DNA of 35,462 nucleotides from Actinomyces provencensis (GTDB lineage: Bacteria > Actinomycetota > Actinomycetes > Actinomycetales > Actinomycetaceae): assembly GCF_900155435.1 (NCBI RefSeq), contig NZ_LT700212.1, positions 837,381 to 872,842 of the forward strand. Reading direction: 5' to 3'. Position 1 is the first letter of the stretch. The number at the start of each line of letters is the position of its first letter. The position numbers were made by a program, and so were the translations under genes. Shown here one piece after another: positions 19,170-26,442 of this stretch. A model generated the notes under the pieces. It saw only the letters and a list, made by a program, of their open reading frames with translations, was not told where the DNA came from and did not search any database.

Positions 19170-19832
19170 ATGCGCCCCGTCATCTCCCCGTCCATCCTCA
19201 ACTCCGACCTCGCCGACCTGCGCGGAGAGCTCACCTCGATCGCCAACGCCGACGTCGCCCACGTGGACGTCATGGACAACCACTTCGTGCCCAACCTGAC
19301 CTGGGGGCTGCCCGTGGTCGAGGCCTGCGTGAACACCGGGATCCTCCCCGTGGACGCACACCTGATGATCGAGGACCCCGACCGCTGGGCCCCGGCCTAT
19401 GCGGAGGTGGGTTGCGCCTCGGTGACGTTCCACGCGGAGGCCGCTGCGGCCCCCCTGCGTCTGGCCCGCGAGATCCGACACCTGGGGTCACGCGTCGGTC
19501 TCGGTCTGCGACCGGCGACGGACATCGCCCCCTACGTGGACCTGCTGGCGGAGTTCGACATGATCCTCGTCATGACCGTGGAGCCGGGGTTCGGTGGCCA
19601 GTCGTTCATCGAGTCCATGCTGGCGAAGGTCCGGCGCACCCGTGCGGCGGCCGATGCCGCGGGGCTGGAGGTGTCCGTCCAGGTCGACGGTGGGGTCTCA
19701 CGTTCCACCATCGAGAGGGCTGCGGAGGCGGGCGCGGACAACTTCGTGGCGGGTTCGGCCGTCTTCCGCGCCGAGGACGCGGCTGCCGAGGTCGACGCGC
19801 TGCGGGCCCTGGCGGCACGGCACTGCCACTGA
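19170..19832 (+). CDS. rpe: Ribulose-phosphate 3-epimerase
   Basis: Rpe interconverts ribulose 5-phosphate and xylulose 5-phosphate in the pentose phosphate pathway. The 220-residue TIM barrel starts with [13 protein letters not shown] and has the metal-site strand [16 protein letters not shown] (31-46), the [11 protein letters not shown] strand, the flexible loop region [12 protein letters not shown] and the phosphate-binding VDGGVS and AGSAVF segments. All expected metal and catalytic residues are present. The ATG appears leaderless. The gene ends at 19832 and a copy of its final coding stretch recurs 57 bp downstream. Confidence 0.97.
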   Translation: MRPVISPSILNSDLADLRGELTSIANADVAHVDVMDNHFVPNLTWGLPVVEACVNTGILPVDAHLMIEDPDRWAPAYAEVGCASVTFHAEAAAAPLRLAREIRHLGSRVGLGLRPATDIAPYVDLLAEFDMILVMTVEPGFGGQSFIESMLAKVRRTRAAADAAGLEVSVQVDGGVSRSTIERAAEAGADNFVAGSAVFRAEDAAAEVDALRALAARHCH

Positions 19833-19879
19833 GGCACTGTTCCACTGAGGCATTGACCGCGTGCGCTGGCGGCACGGCA
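19809..19879. repeat. Direct repeats around the 3' end of rpe
   Basis: The 14-mer CTGGCGGCACGGCA occurs at 19809-19822, inside rpe, and again at 19866-19879. Between them CCACTGAGGCACTG (19826-19839) is repeated 16 bp later with one change (19842-19855). These look like small tandem duplications between two convergent genes. No clear terminator was found here. Confidence 0.6.
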
Positions 19880-19909
19880 GTGTCGTCCCACTGGGGCGCC
19901 GGCCGCCCG

Positions 19910-21374
19910 TCAGGAGAGCTGGACTCCTGCCTCCTCCTGGGCCATGACGCGGGCCACCTGCTCTGCGGGACCGGGGAGCAGCCCCCGACTCGGGATGCAC
20001 CGGGCGAGGAGGGCTGCCAGTAGGGAGACCGCGGCGCCGACCAGGAAGCCCACCCGGAAGCCCGTCGCGGTGGGGACCGTGGCGTGGGTCTGCGTCTGGA
20101 CGCTCATGGTGGACAGGATGACGGCGATGACGGCGGAGGACACCGAGACGCCGATGGACCGCATGAGTGCGTTGAAGGCGTTGGAGGCAGCCTTCTGGTC
20201 CGCGGGCACCGCCCCCATGATCAGGGCGGGCATCGCCCCGAACGCGAGTCCCACCCCGGCACTGATGACGGCTGCCGACACCGCCACGCCCCACAGGCTC
20301 CCCATGAGCAGGGAGGCCGCGGCGTACCCCGCCGCCATGACCAGGGCCCCGGTCATCAGCGTGGTGCGCGCACCGAAACGTGCGGAGAGTCGCGCGCCCG
20401 GGCCCGAGACGGCCATCATCGCCAGTCCCGTCGGCGCCATCCACAGACCCATGCCCAGCATGGACTGGCCCAGACCGTATCCCGTGGAGGTCGGCAACTG
20501 GAGGACCTGGGGCACGATCAGCGACTGGGAGTACATCGCGAAGCCGATGAACACGGAGGCGGTGTTCGTCATGAGGACCACGGGCCGCGTCATCTGACGC
20601 AGGTCGACGAGGGCATGTCCGCAGTGGAGCTCCCACAGGACCCAGGACACCAGGAGCACCAGCGCGCCGGCTGCGGCAGCGAGCACGGGCAGCGACGTCC
20701 ACCCCCACGTCGATCCCTTGGAGATGAAGAGGAGGAGCGACACCAGTCCGCCACCCAGCAGCACCGCACCCGCTGGGTCGAAGCGCCCCGCGCGCCCGCG
20801 CGGCGGGTCGGTGGGGACGACGACGCGCACGAGGACCAGGATCAGCGCGCTCACGGCAGCCATGGTCCAGAAGAGGACGCGCCAGTCGGCGAACTGGGCG
20901 ACGGCTGCCGCCAGGGGGAGCCCGAGGGCTCCGCCGATCCCCATGGACGAGCTCATCAGGGCGACCGCACGTCCGACCCTGCCCGCCCGGCAGCACGTCG
21001 TGGAGCAGGCTGATCCCCAGCGGGGTGATGCCGTTGGCGACACCCTGGAGTGCCCGTCCGACCAGCATGACGGAGATGCCGGAGGAGACCGCGCACAGGA
21101 CGGATCCGAGCAGGAGGGGCACCAGGGCGCACAGGATGATGCGACGCTTGCCGAAGATGTCGGCCAACCGACCGAGGACGGGCATCGAGACGGCACCGGT
21201 CAGGAGCGTCACCGTGATGATCCACGAGGTGTTGGTGGCAGAGGTGGAGAAGATCTCCGGCAGCGAGGAGATGAGTGGGATGACGAGGGTCTGGGTGAGT
21301 GACGAGGCGATGCCGGCGGCGGCGAGCACCGCGACGATCCGGTTCGGATGGTCGACGTCCTGGGTGTGTTCCAC
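19910..21374 (-). pseudogene. MFS multidrug exporter gene (DHA2-like), broken by a 1-bp frameshift
   Basis: Read on the minus strand from a GTG at 21374 (AGGAG 4 nt upstream), the first frame encodes the MFS N-terminus with motif A (GRLADIFGKRR) and runs to HDVLPGG. Family-like sequence then continues in another frame from RVGRAVALMSSSMG through motif C (GIGGALGLPLAAAV) to the stop at 19910. The join lies near 20981-20990, where the plus strand reads GCCCGCCCGGCAG; removing one C restores a single ~487-residue protein of the EmrB/QacA type with about 14 membrane segments. The rest is intact, so the break is recent, a phase-variable site, or a sequencing error. A divergent MarR gene suggests regulated efflux. 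Confidence 0.85.
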
Positions 21375-21407
21375 GGGGCTCCTCACGACCGTCACCGGGA
21401 CGGTCAG

Positions 21408-21435
21408 TTGATGTGCACAGCGCACAGACTATGCT
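21408..21435 (+). promoter_or_regulatory. Candidate marR promoter
   Basis: TTGATG (21408-21413) and TATGCT (21430-21435) are spaced 16 bp. The predicted start is near 21442, so both palindromes described next would overlap or follow this promoter. Confidence 0.5.
21412..21426. promoter_or_regulatory. Second imperfect MarR operator candidate
   Basis: TGTGC and GCACA form 5-bp arms around a 5-bp centre. The half-site TGTGC(A) is shared with the larger palindrome 20 bp downstream. The site lies between the putative -35 and -10 of marR. Confidence 0.45.
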
Positions 21436-21445
21436 TGTGACATAT

Positions 21446-21464
21446 CATGTGCATCATGCACATG
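21446..21464. promoter_or_regulatory. MarR operator candidate, perfect palindrome
   Basis: CATGTGCATCATGCACATG is a perfect 8-bp inverted repeat with a 3-bp centre. It lies in the divergent MFS-marR spacer, and this AT-richer patch stands out from the GC-rich surroundings. Binding by the adjacent MarR protein is inferred. Confidence 0.75.
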
Positions 21465-21491
21465 TGCGATCCGTGACACGGGACGGGTGGA

Positions 21492-22025
21492 ATGGCACAG
21501 CCGGAGCAGCGGGGGAGTGGCAGGGAGGGTGCGGAGCACCCCCGCGACGAGGACGTCGCCGCCGTCGAGCACGAGTCGATGCTCCTGGGGCGCCACCTCT
21601 CCCTGATATCGGGGCACCGCAATGGGCACGCGGTGCTGGACCGTTCCGGCTACACCCTGCTGGCGCGGGTGCGGATCGATCCCATGAGCATCGGCGAACT
21701 CGCGCGTGTCACGGGGCTGGATGCCTCGACCCTGAACCGTCAGACCTCCGCCTTGCGCAGGGACGGACTCGTGACACGCATCGGGGACCCCCAGGGAGGG
21801 CGGTCGCGCAAGTTCCGCATCACCGAACGCGGCGAGGCCCTCTACCAGCGCCAACGCGGGATCAACATCCACGCACTGCACCGGATCCTGTCGGGATGGA
21901 GCAGGGAGGACGTCGAACGCTTCGCGACCCTGCTCACCCTGTTCAACCGCGGTATCGAGGAGGTGTCGGGGAGGGTCTGGGAGGACACCGCGCAGACACC
22001 GCCCCCCGGAGAGGTCGCTCCCTGA
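21492..22025 (+). CDS. MarR-family transcriptional regulator
   Basis: The 177-residue protein has a polar N-terminal extension (about 1-25) and then a winged-helix MarR domain. LLARVRIDPMSIGELARVTGLDASTLNRQTSALRR is the helix-turn-helix with recognition helix, and DGLVTRIGDPQGGRSRKFRITERG is the wing. The outer helices for dimerisation lie at the ends. MarR proteins are dimeric repressors released by small phenolic or antibiotic ligands. It is divergent from the MFS exporter with palindromes between, so it probably controls that exporter and itself. The ATG at 21492 has only a weak GGGTGG site upstream. Confidence 0.92.
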   Translation: MAQPEQRGSGREGAEHPRDEDVAAVEHESMLLGRHLSLISGHRNGHAVLDRSGYTLLARVRIDPMSIGELARVTGLDASTLNRQTSALRRDGLVTRIGDPQGGRSRKFRITERGEALYQRQRGINIHALHRILSGWSREDVERFATLLTLFNRGIEEVSGRVWEDTAQTPPPGEVAP

Positions 22026-22056
22026 GCGCATCGGGTGCGCGGGTGCGCCTTCGTGG

Positions 22057-22062
22057 CACAAT
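22057..22062 (+). promoter_or_regulatory. Candidate -10 box for the FMN riboswitch transcript
   Basis: CACAAT lies within GTGGCACAATGG. A start 7 nt downstream falls on the A of the ATG at 22069, two bases before the riboswitch P1 stem. Confidence 0.55.
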
Positions 22063-22070
22063 GGGGCCAT

Positions 22071-22185
22071 GCTCCGGGGTCGGTGAGATTCCGAACCGGC
22101 GGTGAGAGTCCGCGACCCGTCCCTCATGGGACGGTTGAACCGGTGGGATTCCGGTACCGACGGTGAAAGTCCGGATGGGAGGAGC
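22071..22185 (+). promoter_or_regulatory. FMN riboswitch (RFN element)
   Basis: The conserved RFN blocks are present in order. The P1 stem is GCTCC (22071-22075) with GGAGC (22181-22185). Between these are GGGTCGGTGAGATTCC, GAACCGGCGGTGAGAGTCC and GCGACCC, a variable hairpin GTCCC-TCAT-GGGAC (22119-22132), GGTTGAACCGGTGGGATTCC and GGTACCGACGGTGAAAGTCC with GGATGGGAG. FMN binding normally turns off riboflavin synthesis or uptake genes. The downstream genes are an ABC permease and binding protein, so flavin uptake is the inferred function. Confidence 0.97.
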
Positions 22186-22187
22186 TG

Positions 22188-22214
22188 CGACAGGACGCCC
22201 CATGGGTCCTGTCG
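22188..22214 (+). terminator. Hairpin after the FMN aptamer, possible expression platform
   Basis: CGACAGGAC (22188-22196) pairs perfectly with GTCCTGTCG (22206-22214) around a 9-nt loop. It starts 2 nt after the P1 stem. No T-tract follows, so it may be a non-canonical terminator or a structure controlling ribosome access to the GTG at 22252. Confidence 0.55.
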
Positions 22215-22251
22215 GCGTCGCTCGTCGCCCCGGTCCCGAGAAAGGTCCGTC

Positions 22252-23028
22252 GTGGCGCGCAGATCCCGACCCTCAGGTGCGTTGACGATCATCGCACCCA
22301 TCGTGCTGGCACTGGTGCTGGTGGGGGGATGGTGGCTCCTGTGCGTGCTCTCGGACGTCCAGGCCTGGGTGCTGCCCTCACCGGACACCGTGGCCCGACG
22401 CGCGGTGGAGATGCTCTCCCAGGCATGGATGTGGCAGCGCATCGGCGTGACGGCGGGGGAGGCACTGCTCGGGTGCGTGGCGGGGGCCGCGGTGGCCCTG
22501 CCCATGAGCTACGCCATCTACAGGTCGCGGGTCTTCCAGGCCGCCGTCGAACCCTTCCTCGGAGCCACCCAGGCCATCCCCGCCATCGCCCTGGCTCCGC
22601 TGCTGGTCCTCTGGATCGGGTACGGGCTGGCCCCCATCGTCACGCTGTGCGCGCTCATGGTCTTCTTCCCGATCCTGGTCTCCTCGGTGCTCGGGTTGCG
22701 CCACCTCGACCAGGACGTGTTGGAGGCCGCCGAGCTCGACGGTGCCTCGGGGTGGGTCATGGCACGCTCCATGGAGATCCCCCTGGCCATGCCGGCCATC
22801 CTCGCCGGCCTGCGCAACGGGTTCACCCTCTCCATCACGGGTGCCGTCGTGGGGGAGATGGTGATGGGCGGGAACGGGCTGGGCGCGGTGCTCACCCAGC
22901 AACGCTTCAACCTCGACACCGCAGGCATGTTCGTGACGATCGGCGTCCTGTGCGTCCTCGCCATGACGCTCTACGCCGTCATCTACCGCATCGAGAGGCA
23001 TCGACGCACCGTCGACGCCCTGTCCTGA
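22252..23028 (+). CDS. ribX: ABC transporter permease, predicted riboflavin importer RibX
   Basis: The 258-residue protein is a BPD_transp_1-type inner-membrane permease with about six membrane segments, the first near residues 10-33. The ATPase-contacting EAA loop is visible as LEAAELDGASGWVMARSMEIPLAMPAILAGLRNG (in part), with the conserved EAA and G. It resembles ThiX/SsuC-type permeases; the FMN riboswitch upstream indicates a flavin substrate, as in the RibXY systems proposed from comparative genomics. I chose GTG 22252, with GAGAAAGG upstream, because the frame further upstream runs through the riboswitch. No ATPase gene follows, so the energising subunit must be encoded elsewhere. Confidence 0.88.
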   Translation: MARRSRPSGALTIIAPIVLALVLVGGWWLLCVLSDVQAWVLPSPDTVARRAVEMLSQAWMWQRIGVTAGEALLGCVAGAAVALPMSYAIYRSRVFQAAVEPFLGATQAIPAIALAPLLVLWIGYGLAPIVTLCALMVFFPILVSSVLGLRHLDQDVLEAAELDGASGWVMARSMEIPLAMPAILAGLRNGFTLSITGAVVGEMVMGGNGLGAVLTQQRFNLDTAGMFVTIGVLCVLAMTLYAVIYRIERHRRTVDALS

Positions 23029-23041
23029 AGGAGGACACATC

Positions 23042-24082
23042 ATGAGGAAACGTCTCGTCGCCGCCCTCGTGGCGCTGGCTGCCACCGGTGCGCTCGCCGC
23101 ATGCGGCACCCAGCCCGATCCCTACGACCAGTCCGGGGCAGCCTCGGGAGGGAGCGGGAACTCCGGTGGGAGCGAGGTGACCATCGGGCTCACCTACATC
23201 CCCAACGTCCAGTTCTCCCCGGTCTACGTCGCCCAGGAGGACGGGATCTACCGCGCTGCGGGACTCGACGCGACGATCCGGCACCACGGTTCCGACGAAG
23301 CCCTCTTCACCGCGCTCGTCTCCGGCGAGGAGGACGTGGTCGTCGCCTCGGGCGACGAGGTCCTCCAGGCGCGCGACCAGGGCCTGGACCTGGTCTCCAT
23401 CGGCGCCTACTACCGTCAGTACCCCGTCGCCATCATCGTTCCCGAGGACTCCACGGCCCGGTCCGTCGCGGACCTGGAGGGGAGGAGGATCGGCGTGCCG
23501 GGGGAGTACGGCTCGTCGTGGCTGGGACTGCTCGCGGCCCTCGACCACGCCTCGATGACCGCCGAGGACGTCGACGTCGTCTCCATCGGCTACACGCAGA
23601 CGGCCGCCCTGACCACGGGGCAGGTCGACGCCGTCGTCGGGTTCACCAACAACGACCTCGTCCAGTTCCAGCAGGCGGGCATCCCCGTGCGCGCCCTCGA
23701 ACTCGACCCCGAGGACACACCCCTGGTCTCCGTCTCCCTCATCACGACCCACGCCTGGTTGGACGCCCACCCGGAGGAGGCGCGCGGCGTCGTCGATGCC
23801 ACGGTGTCGGGGATCCAACGCGTGGTCGACAACCCGCAGCGCGCCATCGAGGCCACCCAGGTGTACGACCAGACCCTGACGGGCTCCACGGCGGTCCAGG
23901 GAGCCCGGGCCGTCCTGGCCGCGACCTCGAAGCTCTTCGTGGGGGAGGACGGCACGGTGAGCGGGAAGCAGGACCTCACGCGCTGGCGGGAGATGGGGTC
24001 GTTCCTCAAGGGCATCCCCGGCATGCTGAACTCCGCACCGGACGTGGACGCCGCCGTGACCAACGACTACGTCACGCGGTGA
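23042..24082 (+). CDS. ribY: Lipoprotein substrate-binding protein (NMT1/THI5-like), predicted RibY
   Basis: The first 21 residues form a lipoprotein signal peptide with lipobox LAAC and acylated Cys21, so the mature protein is anchored outside the membrane. The remaining ~325 residues are an NMT1/THI5-like periplasmic-binding fold, beginning VTIGLTYIPNVQFSPVYVAQEDG with GLDATIRHHG and later RIGVPGEYGSSWLGLLAALD. This family binds thiamine precursors, riboflavin or other heteroaromatics; the riboswitch supports riboflavin or FMN. AAGGAGGA lies 6 nt before the ATG. It follows ribX by 13 nt, as the second and last gene of the unit. Confidence 0.9.
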   Translation: MRKRLVAALVALAATGALAACGTQPDPYDQSGAASGGSGNSGGSEVTIGLTYIPNVQFSPVYVAQEDGIYRAAGLDATIRHHGSDEALFTALVSGEEDVVVASGDEVLQARDQGLDLVSIGAYYRQYPVAIIVPEDSTARSVADLEGRRIGVPGEYGSSWLGLLAALDHASMTAEDVDVVSIGYTQTAALTTGQVDAVVGFTNNDLVQFQQAGIPVRALELDPEDTPLVSVSLITTHAWLDAHPEEARGVVDATVSGIQRVVDNPQRAIEATQVYDQTLTGSTAVQGARAVLAATSKLFVGEDGTVSGKQDLTRWREMGSFLKGIPGMLNSAPDVDAAVTNDYVTR

Positions 24083-24096
24083 CCGGAGGGTGGATG

Positions 24097-24122
24097 GCCG
24101 CCCGGCGCGGGTGACGGGCGGC
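24097..24122 (+). terminator. Hairpin after ribY, probable terminator
   Basis: GCCGCCCG (24097-24104) pairs perfectly with CGGGCGGC (24115-24122). It starts 14 nt after ribY and ends directly before the hisE -10 box. There is no T-tract. Confidence 0.55.
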
Positions 24123-24128
24123 TATCCT
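24123..24128 (+). promoter_or_regulatory. Candidate -10 of a leaderless hisE transcript
   Basis: TATCCT fits TANNNT and ends 7 nt before the hisE GTG. No Shine-Dalgarno is present. Confidence 0.55.
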
Positions 24129-24135
24129 CTACCCC

Positions 24136-24399
24136 GTGACTTCCTTTGACGCGCTTTTCGCCGAACTGTCCCAGAAGGCCCAGGACCACACCGAGGGCTC
24201 CGGCACGGTTGCCGAGCTCGACCGTGGGGTCCATGCCATCGGCAAGAAGATCGTCGAGGAGGCCGCCGAGGTGTGGATGGCCGCCGAGTACGAGAGCCTC
24301 GACAACTGCGCGATGGAGATCTCCCAGCTGCTCTACCACGCCCAGGTGATGATGATCGCCAAGGGCCTGACCCTCGACGACGTCTACGCCCACCTGTGA
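24136..24399 (+). CDS. hisE: Phosphoribosyl-ATP pyrophosphatase
   Basis: HisE hydrolyses phosphoribosyl-ATP to phosphoribosyl-AMP, the second step of histidine synthesis. The 87-residue all-alpha protein has the MazG-like metal-binding signature [17 protein letters not shown], with paired EEAAE acidic residues, and ends in [26 protein letters not shown]. This is the normal size for the stand-alone enzyme, not fused to HisI. The GTG start is apparently leaderless. hisG begins 8 nt after its stop. Confidence 0.96.
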   Translation: MTSFDALFAELSQKAQDHTEGSGTVAELDRGVHAIGKKIVEEAAEVWMAAEYESLDNCAMEISQLLYHAQVMMIAKGLTLDDVYAHL

Positions 24400-24407
24400 G
24401 GACCCCC

Positions 24408-25253
24408 GTGCTCCGCATCGCCGTGCCCAACAAGGGCTCCCTGTCCGACCCTGCCATCGGCATGCTCGCCGAGGCGGGCTACCGCACCACGCGGCGTGGA
24501 CGTGAGCTCGTGCTCACCGACGCCGCCAACGACGTCGAGCTGTTCTTCCTGCGCCCGCGCGACATCGCCGTCTACGTCGGACGCGGACAGATCCAGGTCG
24601 GCATCACCGGCCGTGACCTGCTCCTCGACTCGGGCACGGAGGCCCGGGAGTTCCGGCCCCTGGGTTTCGCGCGCTCCACCTTCCGCTTCGCCGCCCCCAG
24701 CGGTGAGATCACCGATCTCTCCCAGGTGGAGGGCAAGCGGGTCGCGGCCTCCTACGACCACCTGGTGCGCAACTACCTGGACGGACACGGCATCGAGGCC
24801 GAGGTCGTCCACCTCGACGGCGCGGTGGAGTCCTCCGTGCGCCTCGGTGTGGCGGACCTCATCGCCGACGTCGTGGAGACCGGGACGACGCTGAAGGCAG
24901 CCGGGCTGGAGGTCTTCGGAGAACCCCTGCTGGAGTCCGAGGCGGTCCTCATCACCCGTGACGAGTTCCGCGAGGACCCCCGACTGGCCACACTGGACCG
25001 CAGGCTCCAGGGGGTCCTGGTGGCCCGCTCCTACGTCCTGGTCGACTACAACGTGCGCGAGATCGACCTCAAGGCGGCCATCGCGATCACGCCGGGTTTC
25101 GACTCCCCGACCATCAGCCCGTTGGTGGACACCGAGTGGGTCGCCGTGCGCGCCATGGTGCGTGCCGACGGCGTCAACCTGGTGATGGACCGCCTCCACG
25201 ACGCCGGCGCCCGGGGCGTCATCGTCACCCAGCTGACGGCGTCCCGTCTCTGA
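24408..25253 (+). CDS. hisG: ATP phosphoribosyltransferase, long form
   Basis: HisG condenses ATP and PRPP in the first committed step of histidine synthesis. The 281-residue protein is the long form, starting [15 protein letters not shown]. The PRPP-binding region reads [20 protein letters not shown], and a C-terminal ~70-residue regulatory domain that binds histidine follows. Feedback by histidine is expected from family knowledge. The GTG at 24408 matches the conserved family start; earlier in-frame codons lie inside hisE. hisE-hisG pairing is typical of actinobacteria, with the other his genes elsewhere. Confidence 0.96.
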   Translation: MLRIAVPNKGSLSDPAIGMLAEAGYRTTRRGRELVLTDAANDVELFFLRPRDIAVYVGRGQIQVGITGRDLLLDSGTEAREFRPLGFARSTFRFAAPSGEITDLSQVEGKRVAASYDHLVRNYLDGHGIEAEVVHLDGAVESSVRLGVADLIADVVETGTTLKAAGLEVFGEPLLESEAVLITRDEFREDPRLATLDRRLQGVLVARSYVLVDYNVREIDLKAAIAITPGFDSPTISPLVDTEWVAVRAMVRADGVNLVMDRLHDAGARGVIVTQLTASRL

Positions 25254-25278
25254 TCACGGCTCCTGCGTCCCCAGGCCC

Positions 25279-25284
25279 TAGTCT
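25279..25284 (+). promoter_or_regulatory. Candidate -10 of a leaderless pafB transcript
   Basis: TAGTCT ends 6 nt before the pafB GTG. It lies inside an inverted repeat (CCCCAG at 25270-25275 with CTGGGG at 25283-25288), which could be a hisG terminator or an operator. Confidence 0.5.
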
Positions 25285-25290
25285 GGGGGG

Positions 25291-26442
25291 GTGAGTCCTG
25301 TGGTCCCGACGAACCTGAGAGTCCTCAACCTCTTCCTCGACCTGCTCTCCTCCGAGCACGGTCGCACCAAGGAACAGATGAGGAGCACTCCCGGCTACGC
25401 GGGACTCGGTGACTCCGCCTTCGAGTCCCGCTTCCAGCGCGACAAGGACGCACTGCGCGCGGCGGGCGTCATCCTGGAACTGGACCAGGGCTCGGGTCCC
25501 GACCGCTACCGGATCTCCCCGCGTTCCTTCCCCGCCACCGACGTCCACCTGGATCCCACGGAGCTCTCACTCGTGCACATGGCGGTGCGTGCCTGGTCAT
25601 CGGTGCCCACCGCGCGCCGCGACGTGCTCCTCTCCAAGCTCGCCGCCCGCAGCGAGGGCACGGGCACGGCGGGCGCCGCCGGTGGTCCCGCGGTGGAGAT
25701 CGACCTCGAGGGTGCGGACGTGGTGGCGGAGGTGATGGAGGCCATCGAGGAACGACGCCCCCTCGCCTTCACCTACACCTCGGCCTCGGGCACTGCGGAA
25801 CGGGCCGTCGAGCCGTGGCGGCTCCTCCTGCGTGGGCGCGCCCTCTACCTGTGGGGCTGGGACCTCGACCGGGAGGCCACCCGCCTCTTCCGCCTCTCCC
25901 GCATCCCCTCGGGCGTCGAACTCCTGGGGGAGCCCGGGGACGCCCGCGTCCCCGACGGCGAGCTGCCCGACCCCTTCGAGGAACGCACGGTGTCACCGTT
26001 GCTGCGGGTGCGCCGCGGGGCCGCGCCCCGGGTGCGCCTGCGGGCCAGGGACGCGCACGAGGGCGGGGCCACGTACGAGGACGGGGCCGCTCACCAGTAC
26101 GCAGCCGTTCACGAGGACGCAGCCGTTCATGGGGGCGGGGCCGGGCACCAGGACACAGCCGGGTCGGCCGGGCACGCCGGGGACATCCGGCGAGACGGGG
26201 AACCACGGCACATCGGGCAGCCCCTGGACGACGGAGACTCCTGGGACGTGCTGCGCGGTGCCCCTGACGAGATCAACTCCTGGATCTCCGCCGTGCTGGC
26301 CGAGGTCACCGACGTCGTCGTCCTGGAACCGGCACCACTGCGCGAGGCCGTGACCGAACGCCTCCGGGTCGCAGCCGCGTGGGGCCCGGACCCGGGCGAC
26401 CGTACCGACGGGGACCCCGCCGAGGAGGTGCACCGTGCCTGA
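25291..26442 (+). CDS. pafB: WYL-domain transcription factor, PafB-like
   Basis: The N-terminus is a winged-helix segment (RVLNLFLDLLSSEHGRTKEQM...) typical of PafB, followed by a WYL domain; the WYL core reads LYLWGWDLDREATRLFRLSRI from residue 185. PafB and PafC act as a heterodimer that activates DNA-damage genes independently of LexA in mycobacteria; the ligand signal is reported as single-stranded DNA. The 383-residue length exceeds the usual ~330, partly because of an in-frame 18-bp tandem repeat at residues 256-291 between the WYL core and the C-terminal extension. The GTG start looks leaderless. It overlaps pafC by 8 nt. No pup or proteasome genes are seen here. Confidence 0.88.
   Translation: MSPVVPTNLRVLNLFLDLLSSEHGRTKEQMRSTPGYAGLGDSAFESRFQRDKDALRAAGVILELDQGSGPDRYRISPRSFPATDVHLDPTELSLVHMAVRAWSSVPTARRDVLLSKLAARSEGTGTAGAAGGPAVEIDLEGADVVAEVMEAIEERRPLAFTYTSASGTAERAVEPWRLLLRGRALYLWGWDLDREATRLFRLSRIPSGVELLGEPGDARVPDGELPDPFEERTVSPLLRVRRGAAPRVRLRARDAHEGGATYEDGAAHQYAAVHEDAAVHGGGAGHQDTAGSAGHAGDIRRDGEPRHIGQPLDDGDSWDVLRGAPDEINSWISAVLAEVTDVVVLEPAPLREAVTERLRVAAAWGPDPGDRTDGDPAEEVHRA
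26056..26163 (+). repeat. In-frame 18-bp minisatellite inside pafB (six units)
   Basis: Six consecutive 18-bp units encode six-residue repeats: HEGGAT, YEDGAA, HQYAAV, HEDAAV, HGGGAG and HQDTAG, with a decayed SAGHAG after. The unit keeps the reading frame, so copy-number changes would only lengthen or shorten a His/Ala/Gly/Asp linker. Confidence 0.85.

Noticed and set aside
19944-21411. Several plus-strand open frames opposite the MFS gene
   Set aside because: They are antisense to a membrane transporter whose motifs are clear; no family match.
22102-22251. N-terminal extension of the riboflavin permease
   Set aside because: The extra 50 codons are the FMN riboswitch and its following hairpin; the permease family starts at GTG 22252.
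25269-25289. Inverted repeat over the pafB promoter as a firm operator
   Set aside because: The 6-bp arms are short and of pure G/C in a GC-rich genome; it could be a weak hisG terminator or chance, so it was only noted with the promoter.
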